Positions 36,715 through 46,536 are shown, counted from the first letter of the stretch. The stretch is 64,000 nt of DNA from an uncultured Rhodospirillales bacterium (GCA_903920145.1 CAIXKV010000184.1:23111-87110); one strand, 5' to 3'. A program made the numbers and translations. Notes: generated from the sequence alone by a model not told the origin.

Positions 36715-37470
36715 ATGCTATCCTCGCGCCATCCGGCGGTGCGGGCAGTGCGGGCGACGTCGGCGTCTGCGGTCGGCGCGCCCTCCGGGGGGGCCTCTGG
36801 GACGTCGCCTTCGGTGTCGTCGTCTTCGGCGAATGGTACGATTCTGATTTATTTGTCGCTGTTTTTGCTGCTGTTGGTGTTTTTCATCGTGTTGAACGCG
36901 CATTCGAGTCCGCGCGACTATCGAGTGCGGGCCGTGCTGGGCAGTGTCGAGCGCACATTTGCGGCCCAACCCGCCGGAGCAGACCAGACCGAGCCGACGC
37001 CCGGACGGGGGAGCGTTGCCGCCATCGCCCTGGCTGGTTTAAAGCGGCTGGGCGACCTGTTTGAAACCGACCTTGCGATTGCCAAGGTCGACCATGTGGT
37101 GGGCGGACGGCTGATGGTGGTTAGCATGCCCACGGCGGAGCTGTTTGAAGGGGAGAGTGCCTTTGTTCGCCCCGAGCGTTTGGGGTTACTCGACCGCATC
37201 GCCCGTGAGATTGGAAATCATGACGGGGTTCGGTTCGATATGGATTTTCTGATCGCCGTCGGGGAAGAACCGGCAGGCGCGGGGAGCGGCGGTGATCCGG
37301 TGGCGCGGGGGGCGGCCATGGCTCGTGCCTTGATTGTCGACCGGGCTCCGGCGGACGCGCTTTCGGTGGGAATCGAACCGGGGCAGGGCGGTACTGCACG
37401 GTTTTTGTTTTCCATCCGGTTGCCGGGAGAGCCGCGCGGCGGAACAGGAGGGCTTCGTGCGACGCCGTGA
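36715..37470 (+). CDS. MotB/OmpA-family protein lacking the stator Asp
   Basis: 251 residues. A Ser/Ala-rich N-terminus (about 1-40) is followed by one membrane helix (LIYLSLFLLLLVFFIVLNA) and a periplasmic OmpA-like region (MVVSMPTAELFEGESAFV; RLGLLDRIAREIG). Aligned at the FF pair with the next protein, the essential proton-binding Asp of MotB is a Ser here, so it cannot conduct protons like a normal MotB. The frame is open further upstream but overlaps cheZ; ATG 36715, with GGCGG before it, is chosen. It probably works as a partner of the next gene product. Confidence 0.8.
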   Translation: MLSSRHPAVRAVRATSASAVGAPSGGASGTSPSVSSSSANGTILIYLSLFLLLLVFFIVLNAHSSPRDYRVRAVLGSVERTFAAQPAGADQTEPTPGRGSVAAIALAGLKRLGDLFETDLAIAKVDHVVGGRLMVVSMPTAELFEGESAFVRPERLGLLDRIAREIGNHDGVRFDMDFLIAVGEEPAGAGSGGDPVARGAAMARALIVDRAPADALSVGIEPGQGGTARFLFSIRLPGEPRGGTGGLRATP

Positions 37471-38200
37471 GCGGTCGCCTCGGTTCCGTTTGCCCCATTT
37501 GGGGCGCTTGCGCTTGAGGGGGCGCAGCACCGGGGGGCCACGGGTCACCGGCATGACGCGGGGCGCGGTTGCGCGGAGTATCTGGCTGATCAGTTTCACC
37601 GACCTTATTTGTTTAATGTTAGCCTTTTTCGTATTGGCCTTTTCCATGGCGGAACCGCTGCAACAGCGTTGGCAGGCGTTGGCCTCGTCTTTGGCAGCAC
37701 GGCAAATCGGGGTGCGTTCGGGGGCCGTGTTCAATGTTTCGGTGTTGGACCCCCGATCGCCGATCAACCTCGACTATCTCGGGATTTTGCTGAAGGGTCA
37801 GTTTGCTGGCAATCCCGACCTTGCCGGGCTGGTGCCGGTGCGTCAGGATGATCGGGTGATCATCGGTCTTCCTGATCACCTGCTGTTTGCGGCGGACCAG
37901 GCCACATTCACCGAGAGCGGACGGGGAATCCTGTTCGTGTTGGGAGGGGTGCTGGGACGGATCGGCAATCGGATCGAGGTGGCTGGTCATGTGGACGCCG
38001 AATCGCTTCCTGTCGCGAGTGAGCGGGATCCTTGGGAATTATCTTTGGCGCGGGCGGTGGCGGTGGGGACGGCTCTCCATCAGGCCGGCTATCAGCGCCA
38101 TCTGGTGGTGCGGAGTTTGACCGGGAATGGCGAACCCACGTCGATGGGACGGGCGCACTTGATCGATATTGTCGTGCGTGACCTCGAGGAGGGGAGCTGA
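37457..38200 (+). CDS. motB: MotB-like stator protein with Asp in membrane helix
   Basis: 247 residues. The membrane helix SFTDLICLMLAFFVLAFSM keeps the Asp at the place of MotB D32. The periplasmic part has an OmpA-like peptidoglycan-binding domain (RVIIGLPDHLLFAADQATF; RIEVAGHVDAES; LSLARAVAVGTAL). The start is a GTG at 37457, decided by AGGAGG 5 nt upstream; the start overlaps the previous gene by 14 nt. No motA is in the window. Tight coupling to a paralogue without the Asp suggests a mixed complex. Confidence 0.82.
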   Translation: MRRRERSPRFRLPHLGRLRLRGRSTGGPRVTGMTRGAVARSIWLISFTDLICLMLAFFVLAFSMAEPLQQRWQALASSLAARQIGVRSGAVFNVSVLDPRSPINLDYLGILLKGQFAGNPDLAGLVPVRQDDRVIIGLPDHLLFAADQATFTESGRGILFVLGGVLGRIGNRIEVAGHVDAESLPVASERDPWELSLARAVAVGTALHQAGYQRHLVVRSLTGNGEPTSMGRAHLIDIVVRDLEEGS

Positions 38201-38203
38201 TCC

Positions 38204-41200
38204 ATGACGCGGCACGGGCTGCGAGCGCTCCTGTTGGGCGTCGCAGCGATGACGGTGATGATGGCAACGGTGACGGCCTTGATTGTGGCGCCCGTTGCGG
38301 CTGCGGCCAGCCCGGTGCCGGTGCGGGGCGCCGATCGGGGAACCTTTGCCCGCATCGTCTTTGACTGGCCAATGCCTGGGGTTAAGGTCAATATCTCGGT
38401 GGTTGGCAATCGCCTGTTGGTCAATTTCGACCAACCCGTGGAACCCGCCCTTCAACCGGCGCTGCAACGGCTGCCGGCGTGGTTTGCCTCTGCGGCGGTC
38501 GAACCTGACGGGCGGACGGTGAGTTTTGTCCTCAAGCACCCGGCCACGGTGATGGGGAATGGCCGTAACGGCAATTCGATCTTTCTGGACGTCAGCGAAG
38601 ATAAATCGGCCCCCCCGCCGCCAGCCGCAGCTTCTGCACCCCCAGCCAAGCCACCCGCTCGGCCCGCTCCGCCGCCCCCAGCTTTGCCGCCTCCACCAGC
38701 GGCCCCGCCGCCGGTTCCTGCTTCTAAACCTTCACCACCAGAAACGAAGGCGCCCCCTTCTGAGGCTCCGGCCTCTGCACCAGCGCCCGCTCCAACTTCG
38801 GCCCCAGCCCCGGCTCCGGCCCCAGCGTCGGTTCCGGCTCTGGCTCCGGTTTCAAATGTCCCATTGGCTCCGGCTCCGGCGGCGGCGCCGGTTGGAGCGG
38901 TATCGTCCCAACCGATCAGTGCTCCCGCACCACCTGCGGCTCCGGCGGCCATGGACCCTTCGATCATATCGGCGCCTCCGCCTTCGGCGGCAGCGGCGGC
39001 TTCGGCCATGCTGATGTTTGATCCTGGTCAACCAGCGGCGGCCGCCATTTATATTCGGTCGAATCAGCTTTATTTGGTGTTTGATCGGCCCTTGGCGATC
39101 GGGGCAGGTTCGGTGGTCGGGGCGGCCACGGGATTAATCGGCACGGTTCAGCCGGTGCTGGCGACGGGAGGAAGCGCCTTTCGGGTGACAATTCGACCTT
39201 GGTTGCGTCCGGTCGTCGATCGTCAAGGCACAGTGTGGCGCGTGGTGTTCGTGCCCAAGGTCCAGCCCGCACGCCAAGACTTGCCGGTGGAGGCCCAGCC
39301 CGATTTCCCGTTGGGTGGGCGGGTGTTGGTTCATGCTCCAGATGCGCCATCGGTGATTGAGCTGACCGATCCCGAGATCGGTGACCGGCTGCTGGTGGTA
39401 CCACTGCCGATGGCAGCCCAGGCTGTTTCAAATGCCACCCGCTTTCCCGAATTGGACTTTGTGCCGGCGCTTCAGGGCATCGTCATCCGTCCGCACGGGG
39501 ACGGCGTTGCGGCCCGTTTGGTGCGAGAGGGCGTCGAAGTCACGGCGGCAGGTGGTCTGCATCTGTCGCCGGCTGCCGACATGGCGCTGGTCCGACCGGC
39601 GACGTCCGGAGCCTCCGACACCATTCTCAAGGCGCTGGGCGGCGGCAGTGATGAGGCCGCCGCTCCGGCGGCCCCCGGCAGCGATCACCGACTGTTCGAT
39701 CTGTCCGCTTGGCAACATGGCAGCATCCGCGACTTTACCAAGAATCGCCAGGAATTGCTGGAAGCGGTGGCAGACGCTGTGCCCAGGGAACGGAATCGCG
39801 CCCGATTGGAATTGGCGCGCTTCTATTTCGCCCATGGCTACAATCAAGAGGCGATTGGTGTTCTGGACGTGCTGGCGGCCAACCAGCCGGATGTGCAGGG
39901 ATGGCCGGAATATCGGGCCTTGCGCGGCGCGGCGCGGGTTGGGGCCGGTGCGGTCCATGATGGTATGGCGGATTTGGTTGGAACCAGCCTGGATGATAAC
40001 CGGGAGGCGACCTTGTGGCGCGCAGTCGGTTCGGCCATGCTTGGCGAGAACTGGCAACGGGTTGCTCACGATTTCTATCTGGCCGACGATATTATCGCCA
40101 GTTACCCGGATCCTTATTTTCGGCGGTTATCATTGCTGGGAGTTGAAGCCCGGATTCAAACCAATGATCCGCGTGAGGCCGATCGGATCCTGAAACGACT
40201 GGTCCGTCGCGAAGGGCCAGAAATGGAGAATAAGCCATCGGTGGAATTCTATCGCGGTGAGATCATGCGCGAGAGCGATAAAATCCCGATGGCGATTAAA
40301 CATCTTCAGGCAGCAGAAGGCGGTGATGATCGTTATTACAGGGCGCGTGCCGGTTTGGCACGAGTCAATCTAGAATTCTCAGAGAAGCGAATCTCTGCCG
40401 CGACGGCTGCCGATCGGTTATCCCGGCTTCGATTTGCTTGGCGCGGTGATGCGTTGGAACTGAGCATCATTCAACGTCATGGAGAGTTACAGTGGGCGGC
40501 CGGTGACTATGCCAATGGCCTTGATACTTTGCGTGAAGCCGCCAGCTATTTCCCCGACAGTCCCCAGGCCGCCGCTATTACCCAGTCCATGTCCCAGATG
40601 TTTGGCTCGCTGTACCAGGATGGCGCATCCAAGCTGTCTCCCTTGAAGGCCATCGAACTGTATGACCAGTTTCGCGAGCTGACTCCGGTCGGGACGGCGG
40701 GCGACGAGGTGATCCGACAGTTGGCGGAACGTCTGGTCGAAGTTGACTTGTTGGGTCGGGCGGCGGAGCTGCTTCAGCATCAGGTGGAATACCGCCTGAC
40801 CGATCTGGAGCGGACCAAGGTCGGAACCCGTTTGGCCTCGATTCGCTTGCTGGACAGTAAGCCCGATCTGGCGTTGAAGGCGCTTGAAGCCAGCGAATTT
40901 GATCCTTTGCCACCAGACCTATTTGAAGATCGCCGGTTACTGCGCGCCCGTGCCTTGTCAGGGTTGCGCCGCAGTGCTGAGGCCTTAAAACTGTTAGAAG
41001 GTGACGCCAGCCGCCCTGCCAACATGCTGCGCGTCGATTTGGCTTGGCATGATCAGCGTTGGGATGACGCTGCGGCGGCGCTGGATATGGTCATTGGGCC
41101 GCCCCCCGCGTCGGACAGCACTATTGATAAAACCACCAGTCAATTGGTGCTCAATCGGGCCATTGCTTTGGCTTTGTCCGGTGACAGTAAGCGCCTGGAG

Positions 41201-41389
41201 GCTCTGCGAGCGGCTTTTGGCTCTGCCATGACCAAATCCGCAGATTCCGATGCTTTTGCCGTGTTGACCCGTCCTGAACAGGCCGGCGGCTTGATTGATC
41301 TGGCTTCGATCAAATCAAGGGTTGCTGAGGTTGATACATTCCAGAATTTCCTAAAAAATTACCATCAACGCAACCCCCCGCGCTCGTAA
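38204..41389 (+). CDS. Large secreted protein with beta-domains, Pro/Ala linker and TPR-like repeats
   Basis: 1061 residues with a signal peptide (to about residue 35, ending VAAAASP). An AMIN-like beta region follows (about 43-130; FARIVFDWPMPGVKVNISVV), then a Pro/Ala linker of about 115 residues, a second beta-rich part (about 275-465; LYLVFDRPL, WRVVFVP), and a long alpha-solenoid (about 500-1050; RLELARFYFAHGYNQEAI, GELQWAAGDYANGL) of TPR type. It starts 3 nt after the MotB gene, so it is part of the motor operon. The family is not recognised by name. A periplasmic scaffold of the motor would fit, similar in plan to PflA of Campylobacter, but not shown. Confidence 0.85.
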   Translation: MTRHGLRALLLGVAAMTVMMATVTALIVAPVAAAASPVPVRGADRGTFARIVFDWPMPGVKVNISVVGNRLLVNFDQPVEPALQPALQRLPAWFASAAVEPDGRTVSFVLKHPATVMGNGRNGNSIFLDVSEDKSAPPPPAAASAPPAKPPARPAPPPPALPPPPAAPPPVPASKPSPPETKAPPSEAPASAPAPAPTSAPAPAPAPASVPALAPVSNVPLAPAPAAAPVGAVSSQPISAPAPPAAPAAMDPSIISAPPPSAAAAASAMLMFDPGQPAAAAIYIRSNQLYLVFDRPLAIGAGSVVGAATGLIGTVQPVLATGGSAFRVTIRPWLRPVVDRQGTVWRVVFVPKVQPARQDLPVEAQPDFPLGGRVLVHAPDAPSVIELTDPEIGDRLLVVPLPMAAQAVSNATRFPELDFVPALQGIVIRPHGDGVAARLVREGVEVTAAGGLHLSPAADMALVRPATSGASDTILKALGGGSDEAAAPAAPGSDHRLFDLSAWQHGSIRDFTKNRQELLEAVADAVPRERNRARLELARFYFAHGYNQEAIGVLDVLAANQPDVQGWPEYRALRGAARVGAGAVHDGMADLVGTSLDDNREATLWRAVGSAMLGENWQRVAHDFYLADDIIASYPDPYFRRLSLLGVEARIQTNDPREADRILKRLVRREGPEMENKPSVEFYRGEIMRESDKIPMAIKHLQAAEGGDDRYYRARAGLARVNLEFSEKRISAATAADRLSRLRFAWRGDALELSIIQRHGELQWAAGDYANGLDTLREAASYFPDSPQAAAITQSMSQMFGSLYQDGASKLSPLKAIELYDQFRELTPVGTAGDEVIRQLAERLVEVDLLGRAAELLQHQVEYRLTDLERTKVGTRLASIRLLDSKPDLALKALEASEFDPLPPDLFEDRRLLRARALSGLRRSAEALKLLEGDASRPANMLRVDLAWHDQRWDDAAAALDMVIGPPPASDSTIDKTTSQLVLNRAIALALSGDSKRLEALRAAFGSAMTKSADSDAFAVLTRPEQAGGLIDLASIKSRVAEVDTFQNFLKNYHQRNPPRS

Positions 41390-41498
41390 AGGCAAATCTA
41401 TGATTCAGCCTGAAGCTGTTCGCTTTATGGGTGGCGCCGATTGTGTCCACGTTGCATGATGACTCCGTGAAGATTCGGTTAACCGACGGGACGGGGCG

Positions 41499-44438
41499 AT
41501 GGCGGGTGATGGGCCTGGGCCGGATGGCCGTTGTCGGCGAGGATACGAGACGTCAGACACTCTCCCGAAAAGACGGTTAGGGCGGGCCGTTACCCTGGGT
41601 AGTCTGGTCTTGACCCTGGCTTTGCTCTTGGTTTCAGTGGTCGATCTGGTATCCGATTATCGGGCCGCCGTCCAAAGCGCCGAACACAATGCCCGTAATC
41701 TGGCGCGGACGTTGGCGGCTCAGACGCAGGCCGCAATCGGAACCATTGATCAGGCGTTGTTGCATGTTTTGCAGGTGGCCAAGACCCGTCCACTGGCCAT
41801 AAATCAGGATAATCAGGACTTACACCAGCTATTAATTGACATTACTGATCAGGTTAGATTTTTGCGTGAAATTGATATTTTTGATGCTAACGGCAATCCA
41901 ATTCAGTTATCAAGAATTTATCCGGCTGTAAAATTTAATGTGGCAGATCGAGAGTATTTTCAATTCCATCGTGATCATCCCGATGGCGGTCTTTTTATTG
42001 GTCCCCCTATTTGGGGGAAGGTGACTGGTCGTCAATTATTTACGGTGACTCGTCGACTCCAGACCGCAGAGGGAGCCTTTGCCGGAGTGGTTTTGGGCGT
42101 TCTCGACACCGATTATCTTCGAACATTGTACGAGTCGATCGATACTGGTCACTACGGCGTGGTTTCGTTGTTACTGTACGATGGTCGGATTTTGGTCCGC
42201 AGCCCCATCGACAAACGGGAGCTTGGCCTGTCGTTGGCGTTGGTGCCGATGTTCAAGGCAATGCGGGATAGCGGCCAGCGCTCGAACATTCAAATCGGGC
42301 GTTTTCGAAATGACGGACGGGTCCGCATCGTGGCCGATGAGGTGTTTGATCCGGGTCCGCTGGTGATGACGGTGGCCTTGGACAAGGCTGAACTGTTGGG
42401 TGACTGGTCCCAGGGCGCCATTCTTTACGGTGTGGCGGTTGTGGTGTTTGCTGCCCTGATCGCTCTGATGACCCAGCGGTTGAGGGAAGCGTTGAGGCGG
42501 CGGGAACAGGCCGAGGCCGCGAACCGGGAAAGCGAGAGGATCGCCCTCTCGACCATTGATGCTTTGAGCGCACAATTGTGTGTTTTGGATGAAACCGGGA
42601 CTCTCATCGTCGCCAATCGCGCTTGGTACGAGGCTGCCGAAAGTCATGGTGCTCCCGCAGCCAAAATAGGGGTTGGCGTCAATTATCTGGCGATCTGTGA
42701 TGCTGCCAATGGCCGTGAAGTCAACGGTGCCGCTGCATTCGCTGCCGGTATTCGGGCGGTTATGGCGGGTGAGCGTCTGGAATATACCCAAGAATATCCT
42801 TGCATGACCAGCCAAGGGCAGGAGTGGTATGTCGGTCGGATAACTCGTTTTACTAGTATTGGTCCAGTTAGAATTGTTATTTCACATCAAAATATTACAG
42901 AGCGCCGGAAAGCAGCTCTAGCTTTGCTGCGAGAGAAAGAGCGGGCCGAAACATATTTGGCGATTTCGGAAAGCATTATTGTTGAGCTGGACCTTAATGG
43001 CCGTGTTCGACGGGTTAATCCTCGTGGCTGTTTAGTTCTCGGTTACCGGGAAGAGGAATTGCTTGGGCACGACTGGTTTCAGAGGGTGGTCCCGGATCCC
43101 ATTCGCGAGGTGGTGCGTGCCGCCCATAGCCAGGTGGTGCAAGGTGCGGTTGAGATGGTGGAGTATTTCGAAAATGAAGTGATCACGAGCCGGGGCGATG
43201 TGCGGGTCATCGCGTGGCACAATGCGCTGGTTATGACCGCTGAAGGACGAGTGGCTGGAACCCTGGGGTCTGGACAGGATGTGACCGAACGTCGGCGCGC
43301 CGAGGATAAATTACGGCAAAGTGAGCGGCGTTTGGCTGAAGCGCAAGGAATTGCTCATCTAGGCAATTGGGAAGAAGATTTACAGGCAAACCAAATTTTA
43401 TGGTCGGACGAAGTCTACCGTATTTTTAGACGAGAACCTGGGGTCTTTGCCGCCGGTTTTTCTGACTATTTGCGCTTTGTACATCCTGATGATCGAATCG
43501 AACTTCAAAATCAGAGGCAGATGTTGATCGCCGAGGGTAGTCCGATTCATCTTGATCATCGTATTCTTCTGGAAGATGGGACCATCCGCACTGTCAATCT
43601 TCAATGCGAACCAATCCGGGACGATCACGATGGGGCCATGCGGATTCATGGCGTGGTCCACGACATTACCGACCGCAAGCGCGCCGAGCATGAATTGCGG
43701 GAGGCTTTGCGGCATGCGGCCATTGCTGATCGGGCCAAGACTGAATTTTTGGCGAATATGTCTCATGAACTGAACACGCCTTTGAACGCCGTCATCGGAT
43801 TTTCCGAGATGATGGCTGAAGAGCTATGCGGTCCTCTGGGAACACCAAAATATCGGGAATTTGCTCAAGTAATCCATCGCTCGGGTCGGCATCTGCAATC
43901 GATTATTTCCGATATTTTGGATATTGCTAAGATCGACGGCGGCCAAATGCCGCTGGATGAAGAGTCCGTTGACCTTGCCGATCTGGTCGAGGAGCGGTTG
44001 CGCCAATTTGAATCTGCCGCCGAGGCTGCGGGTCTGACTTTGAAAGCATCGCCTTCGGAAACCAAACTGGGACTGATGGCCGATCGCCGGATGGTCAAAC
44101 AAATTTTGCGCAACCTGATTTCAAACGCCGTCAAATTTACTCCGGCGGGTGGACGTGTCACGGTGTCGGTGACGCGGGCTGAGGCCGGCGGGCTGTGCTT
44201 GGCGGTCGAGGATACCGGAATTGGGATGGCACCCGAGGATATTCCAAGGGCCTTTGATCGGTTTTCCCAGATTGACAGTACGCTGGCCCGTCCCTTTGAA
44301 GGGGCTGGCTTGGGCTTGTCCTTGACCAAATCGCTGGTGGAGAAGCACGGCGGTTCTTTGGAGATCGACAGCGCCCTTGGTTGTGGCACCACGGTTCGGG
44401 CGTATTTTCCGCCCGAGCGGGTGTTTGAGGCCGGCTAG
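41499..44438 (+). CDS. Membrane Cache/PAS sensor histidine kinase
   Basis: 979 residues. TM1 near 31-52, a periplasmic Cache-type sensor (about 53-300; REIDIFDANGNPI, DREYFQFHRDHP), TM2 near 305-327, then three PAS regions (about 350-470, 490-610, 620-740) ending in VVHDITDRKRAE. The HisKA domain has MSHELNTPLNAVIGFSEMM (His near 756) and the HATPase has NLISNAVKFTP, VEDTGIGM and GAGLGLSLT. No response regulator is adjacent. It lies between the motor operon and the ParA gene, about 110 nt from each. The Cache domain suggests sensing of a small extracellular ligand. Confidence 0.93.
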   Translation: MAGDGPGPDGRCRRGYETSDTLPKRRLGRAVTLGSLVLTLALLLVSVVDLVSDYRAAVQSAEHNARNLARTLAAQTQAAIGTIDQALLHVLQVAKTRPLAINQDNQDLHQLLIDITDQVRFLREIDIFDANGNPIQLSRIYPAVKFNVADREYFQFHRDHPDGGLFIGPPIWGKVTGRQLFTVTRRLQTAEGAFAGVVLGVLDTDYLRTLYESIDTGHYGVVSLLLYDGRILVRSPIDKRELGLSLALVPMFKAMRDSGQRSNIQIGRFRNDGRVRIVADEVFDPGPLVMTVALDKAELLGDWSQGAILYGVAVVVFAALIALMTQRLREALRRREQAEAANRESERIALSTIDALSAQLCVLDETGTLIVANRAWYEAAESHGAPAAKIGVGVNYLAICDAANGREVNGAAAFAAGIRAVMAGERLEYTQEYPCMTSQGQEWYVGRITRFTSIGPVRIVISHQNITERRKAALALLREKERAETYLAISESIIVELDLNGRVRRVNPRGCLVLGYREEELLGHDWFQRVVPDPIREVVRAAHSQVVQGAVEMVEYFENEVITSRGDVRVIAWHNALVMTAEGRVAGTLGSGQDVTERRRAEDKLRQSERRLAEAQGIAHLGNWEEDLQANQILWSDEVYRIFRREPGVFAAGFSDYLRFVHPDDRIELQNQRQMLIAEGSPIHLDHRILLEDGTIRTVNLQCEPIRDDHDGAMRIHGVVHDITDRKRAEHELREALRHAAIADRAKTEFLANMSHELNTPLNAVIGFSEMMAEELCGPLGTPKYREFAQVIHRSGRHLQSIISDILDIAKIDGGQMPLDEESVDLADLVEERLRQFESAAEAAGLTLKASPSETKLGLMADRRMVKQILRNLISNAVKFTPAGGRVTVSVTRAEAGGLCLAVEDTGIGMAPEDIPRAFDRFSQIDSTLARPFEGAGLGLSLTKSLVEKHGGSLEIDSALGCGTTVRAYFPPERVFEAG

Positions 44439-44558
44439 TTGGGCGGCGTCCGCGCCCTTGGCTTCATTCGCTATTGTCGCACGCTGACGAGGTTCCGATT
44501 GCGGCGACGTGGCGGGCACGCTAGGTTAACGTCTGGCTTTAGAAGCGAAGACAGGACC

Positions 44559-45194
44559 ATGCGAAAACTGGTACTGGCATCTCAAAAAGGGGGCGTCGGG
44601 AAGACGACGCTGGCGCTTCATCTGGCGGTTGCTGCCCACGAGGCTGGTGCCGGGCCAGTGGTGATGGTCGATGTGGACCCTCAAGGGTCGTTGGCGCTCA
44701 CCTGGAATCTGCGCAAGGCCGAGCATCCGGCGATGGCGCGGACCACCATCGCCGAGTTGGAGCACACGCTGCGCGACCTGGAAGCCGATGGCTTTCGGCT
44801 GGTGGTGATCGATACCCCGCCAGCCATCACCGCGACCATTTCGTCGGTGTTGGCCCTTGCCGATCTTGTGGTGGTCCCAACCCGACCATCGCCGATCGAT
44901 TTGGCTTCGGTGGGGGCGACGCTGGATATGTTGGAACGGTCGGGCAATCAGCCGTTCTTTTTCGTGATCAACGCCGCCAAGCCGGCCACGCGCCTAATCC
45001 AACAGACCTTGTCGGCGCTGGCGCTGCATGGCCGAGTGGCCGCCACGATTTTTGATCGTGTCGATTTCCCGACCGCCATGATTGATGGGCGCACTGCCGG
45101 CGAAATGGACCCTAACGGTAAGGCTGCCACCGAGATTGCTGGTTTGTGGGAGATTCTGGCCGCGCGTCTGAACAAGCAGGGGGGAAGTCGATGA
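44559..45194 (+). CDS. ParA/MinD-family ATPase (orphan)
   Basis: 211 residues. A deviant Walker A motif (ASQKGGVGKTTLALHLA) with both lysines, Walker A' DVDPQGSLALTW and Walker B VIDTPP are intact. It is shorter than chromosomal ParA and has no N-terminal DNA-binding domain, as in ParA-like positioning ATPases (McdA, PpfA, MipZ group). The start ATG has AGGA 5 nt before it. The stop overlaps the start of a coiled-coil protein gene; no parB or parS is seen, so the cargo is probably not a chromosome. Confidence 0.9.
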   Translation: MRKLVLASQKGGVGKTTLALHLAVAAHEAGAGPVVMVDVDPQGSLALTWNLRKAEHPAMARTTIAELEHTLRDLEADGFRLVVIDTPPAITATISSVLALADLVVVPTRPSPIDLASVGATLDMLERSGNQPFFFVINAAKPATRLIQQTLSALALHGRVAATIFDRVDFPTAMIDGRTAGEMDPNGKAATEIAGLWEILAARLNKQGGSR

Positions 45195-46138
45195 GCAAAC
45201 GGCCTTCCATCGGTCTGGACGCCGTGGTCCGTAAGTCGAGGCTGGCCGCCAAGGGAGAGGCGGTTCCGGCCAGTGATCACCACCCTGATCCGCTGGAGCG
45301 GTTGGAGCCCGCCGCTGCGGCTGTTGTGGCCGTCTCCGTTCCGGTGACGTCTGCGGCTCCGGCGGTAGCCGCTTTTGCTCCTGTCGTCGAGGAGGGCGGC
45401 GAGTCGAAGCCCGTTGGGGATGAGACTCTGCCTTCCGTCGAAGGGCTGTTGGCGGCGCTCGCCGAACGAGATCGGCGGTTGGAAGCGGCGCATGTTGAAT
45501 TGGCACGAGTCGAACAGGAGCGCGTGCAGGAGCAGGCAGCGGCGGTTCGGGAAAAGGACCAGTTAACGGCCGCTCTCACCGCCGCGAATATCACCATCGG
45601 CGAGCTGCGCGAACGGATCGGCGATCAGAGCGCCGAACATCTGCGGGCCGAGCTGCTGCGCCTTGAGCAGGAAATTGCGCGGGAGCGGGCCGTTGCCGAG
45701 CGCAATCATGACCAGGGGGGGGCCAATCTGGCGGCTGCCGATGCCACCATTGATGAGCTTCGCAACCGGGTGGGCGACCTGCGCGAGCAGGTTGATGTGG
45801 CGCGAGCCGAGGTGTCACGGCTGATCGGACATCACGCCGTCGAACGCCAGGCTCTTTTGGATCATCATAAGGAAGAGTGCGAGCGCCTGTTGCGGGCTGC
45901 TGGGGTTGGTGGGGCTGGTGTCTCGGTTCGATCCGGGAATGATTCGGGTGGCGTGCCAGGGCAGATTCGACGTTGGCTGTTCGGAGAGTCCGGCGAGTCC
46001 CAAAAAGGGCAGGCCAACCCCAGGCCGCAGACGGTTCCGCCCCGTCCAGGCGCTGGGGCGCCAGCAAAGCCGACTGTGGCAAAGCCGGTCGGGCCACCGA
46101 CAGCCCCGAAGATCGTCAATCGACGACCCGTGAGTTGA
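45191..46138 (+). CDS. Coiled-coil partner of the ParA-like ATPase
   Basis: 315 residues. It begins MSKRPSIGLDAVVRKSRL, a basic stretch that recalls the ParA-stimulating N-terminus of ParB (GRGLDALL type). An Ala/Val/Pro-rich region (about 40-85) leads to a long coiled coil (about 90-240; LERDRR- and LRAELLRLEQEIARERAV-type heptads). A Gly/Pro-rich C-terminus follows with QIRRWLFGESGE. No ParB HTH or CTPase motif is visible. ATGA overlap with the ATPase gene indicates coupled expression. It could be the adaptor that links the ATPase to its cargo. The family is not recognised. Confidence 0.75.
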   Translation: MSKRPSIGLDAVVRKSRLAAKGEAVPASDHHPDPLERLEPAAAAVVAVSVPVTSAAPAVAAFAPVVEEGGESKPVGDETLPSVEGLLAALAERDRRLEAAHVELARVEQERVQEQAAAVREKDQLTAALTAANITIGELRERIGDQSAEHLRAELLRLEQEIARERAVAERNHDQGGANLAAADATIDELRNRVGDLREQVDVARAEVSRLIGHHAVERQALLDHHKEECERLLRAAGVGGAGVSVRSGNDSGGVPGQIRRWLFGESGESQKGQANPRPQTVPPRPGAGAPAKPTVAKPVGPPTAPKIVNRRPVS

Positions 46139-46311
46139 TTAAAAACGGCTTTCGGACTGCCGTGGCCGCCCATCACCATCCACCACCGTTGGCGCTGCGT
46201 AAAAGAGCGGGGCCGGGGGACCGGGGTGGTGTGCGCCTTTTCTATCGAAGCTGTTGCGCCATCCCTTCACAGCGGTTATAAGGCCCCACCGTTTTGTAGG
46301 GATCGTCAGAC

Positions 46312-46536
46312 ATGAAGAGCGACATTCATCCGGATTATCACGAGATCAACGTCGTGATGACCGACGGCTCGGCGTTCAAGACTCGCAGCACCTGGGGCAA
46401 GGCCGGGGACACGCTGCGCTTGGATATCGACCCCAAGTCTCACCCAGCGTGGACCGGCGTGCAAAAGCTGCTGGATACCGGCGGCCAGATTGCCAAGTTC
46501 AACAAGCGGTTCGCCAACTTCGGGTTGAAGCGCTAG
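46312..46536 (+). CDS. rpmE: 50S ribosomal protein L31
   Basis: 74 residues starting [20 protein letters not shown], the usual L31 beginning, with [20 protein letters not shown] later. No zinc-binding Cys, as is common for alphaproteobacterial L31 (C-minus type). Part of the large ribosomal subunit. It stands alone, followed by the membrane lipoprotein gene. Confidence 0.96.
   Translation: MKSDIHPDYHEINVVMTDGSAFKTRSTWGKAGDTLRLDIDPKSHPAWTGVQKLLDTGGQIAKFNKRFANFGLKR

Noticed and set aside
38600..39010. Possible tandem DNA repeat array (CCx GCx runs)
   Set aside because: It is the coding sequence of the Pro/Ala linker in the large secreted protein; repeats are codon-level, not a CRISPR or satellite.
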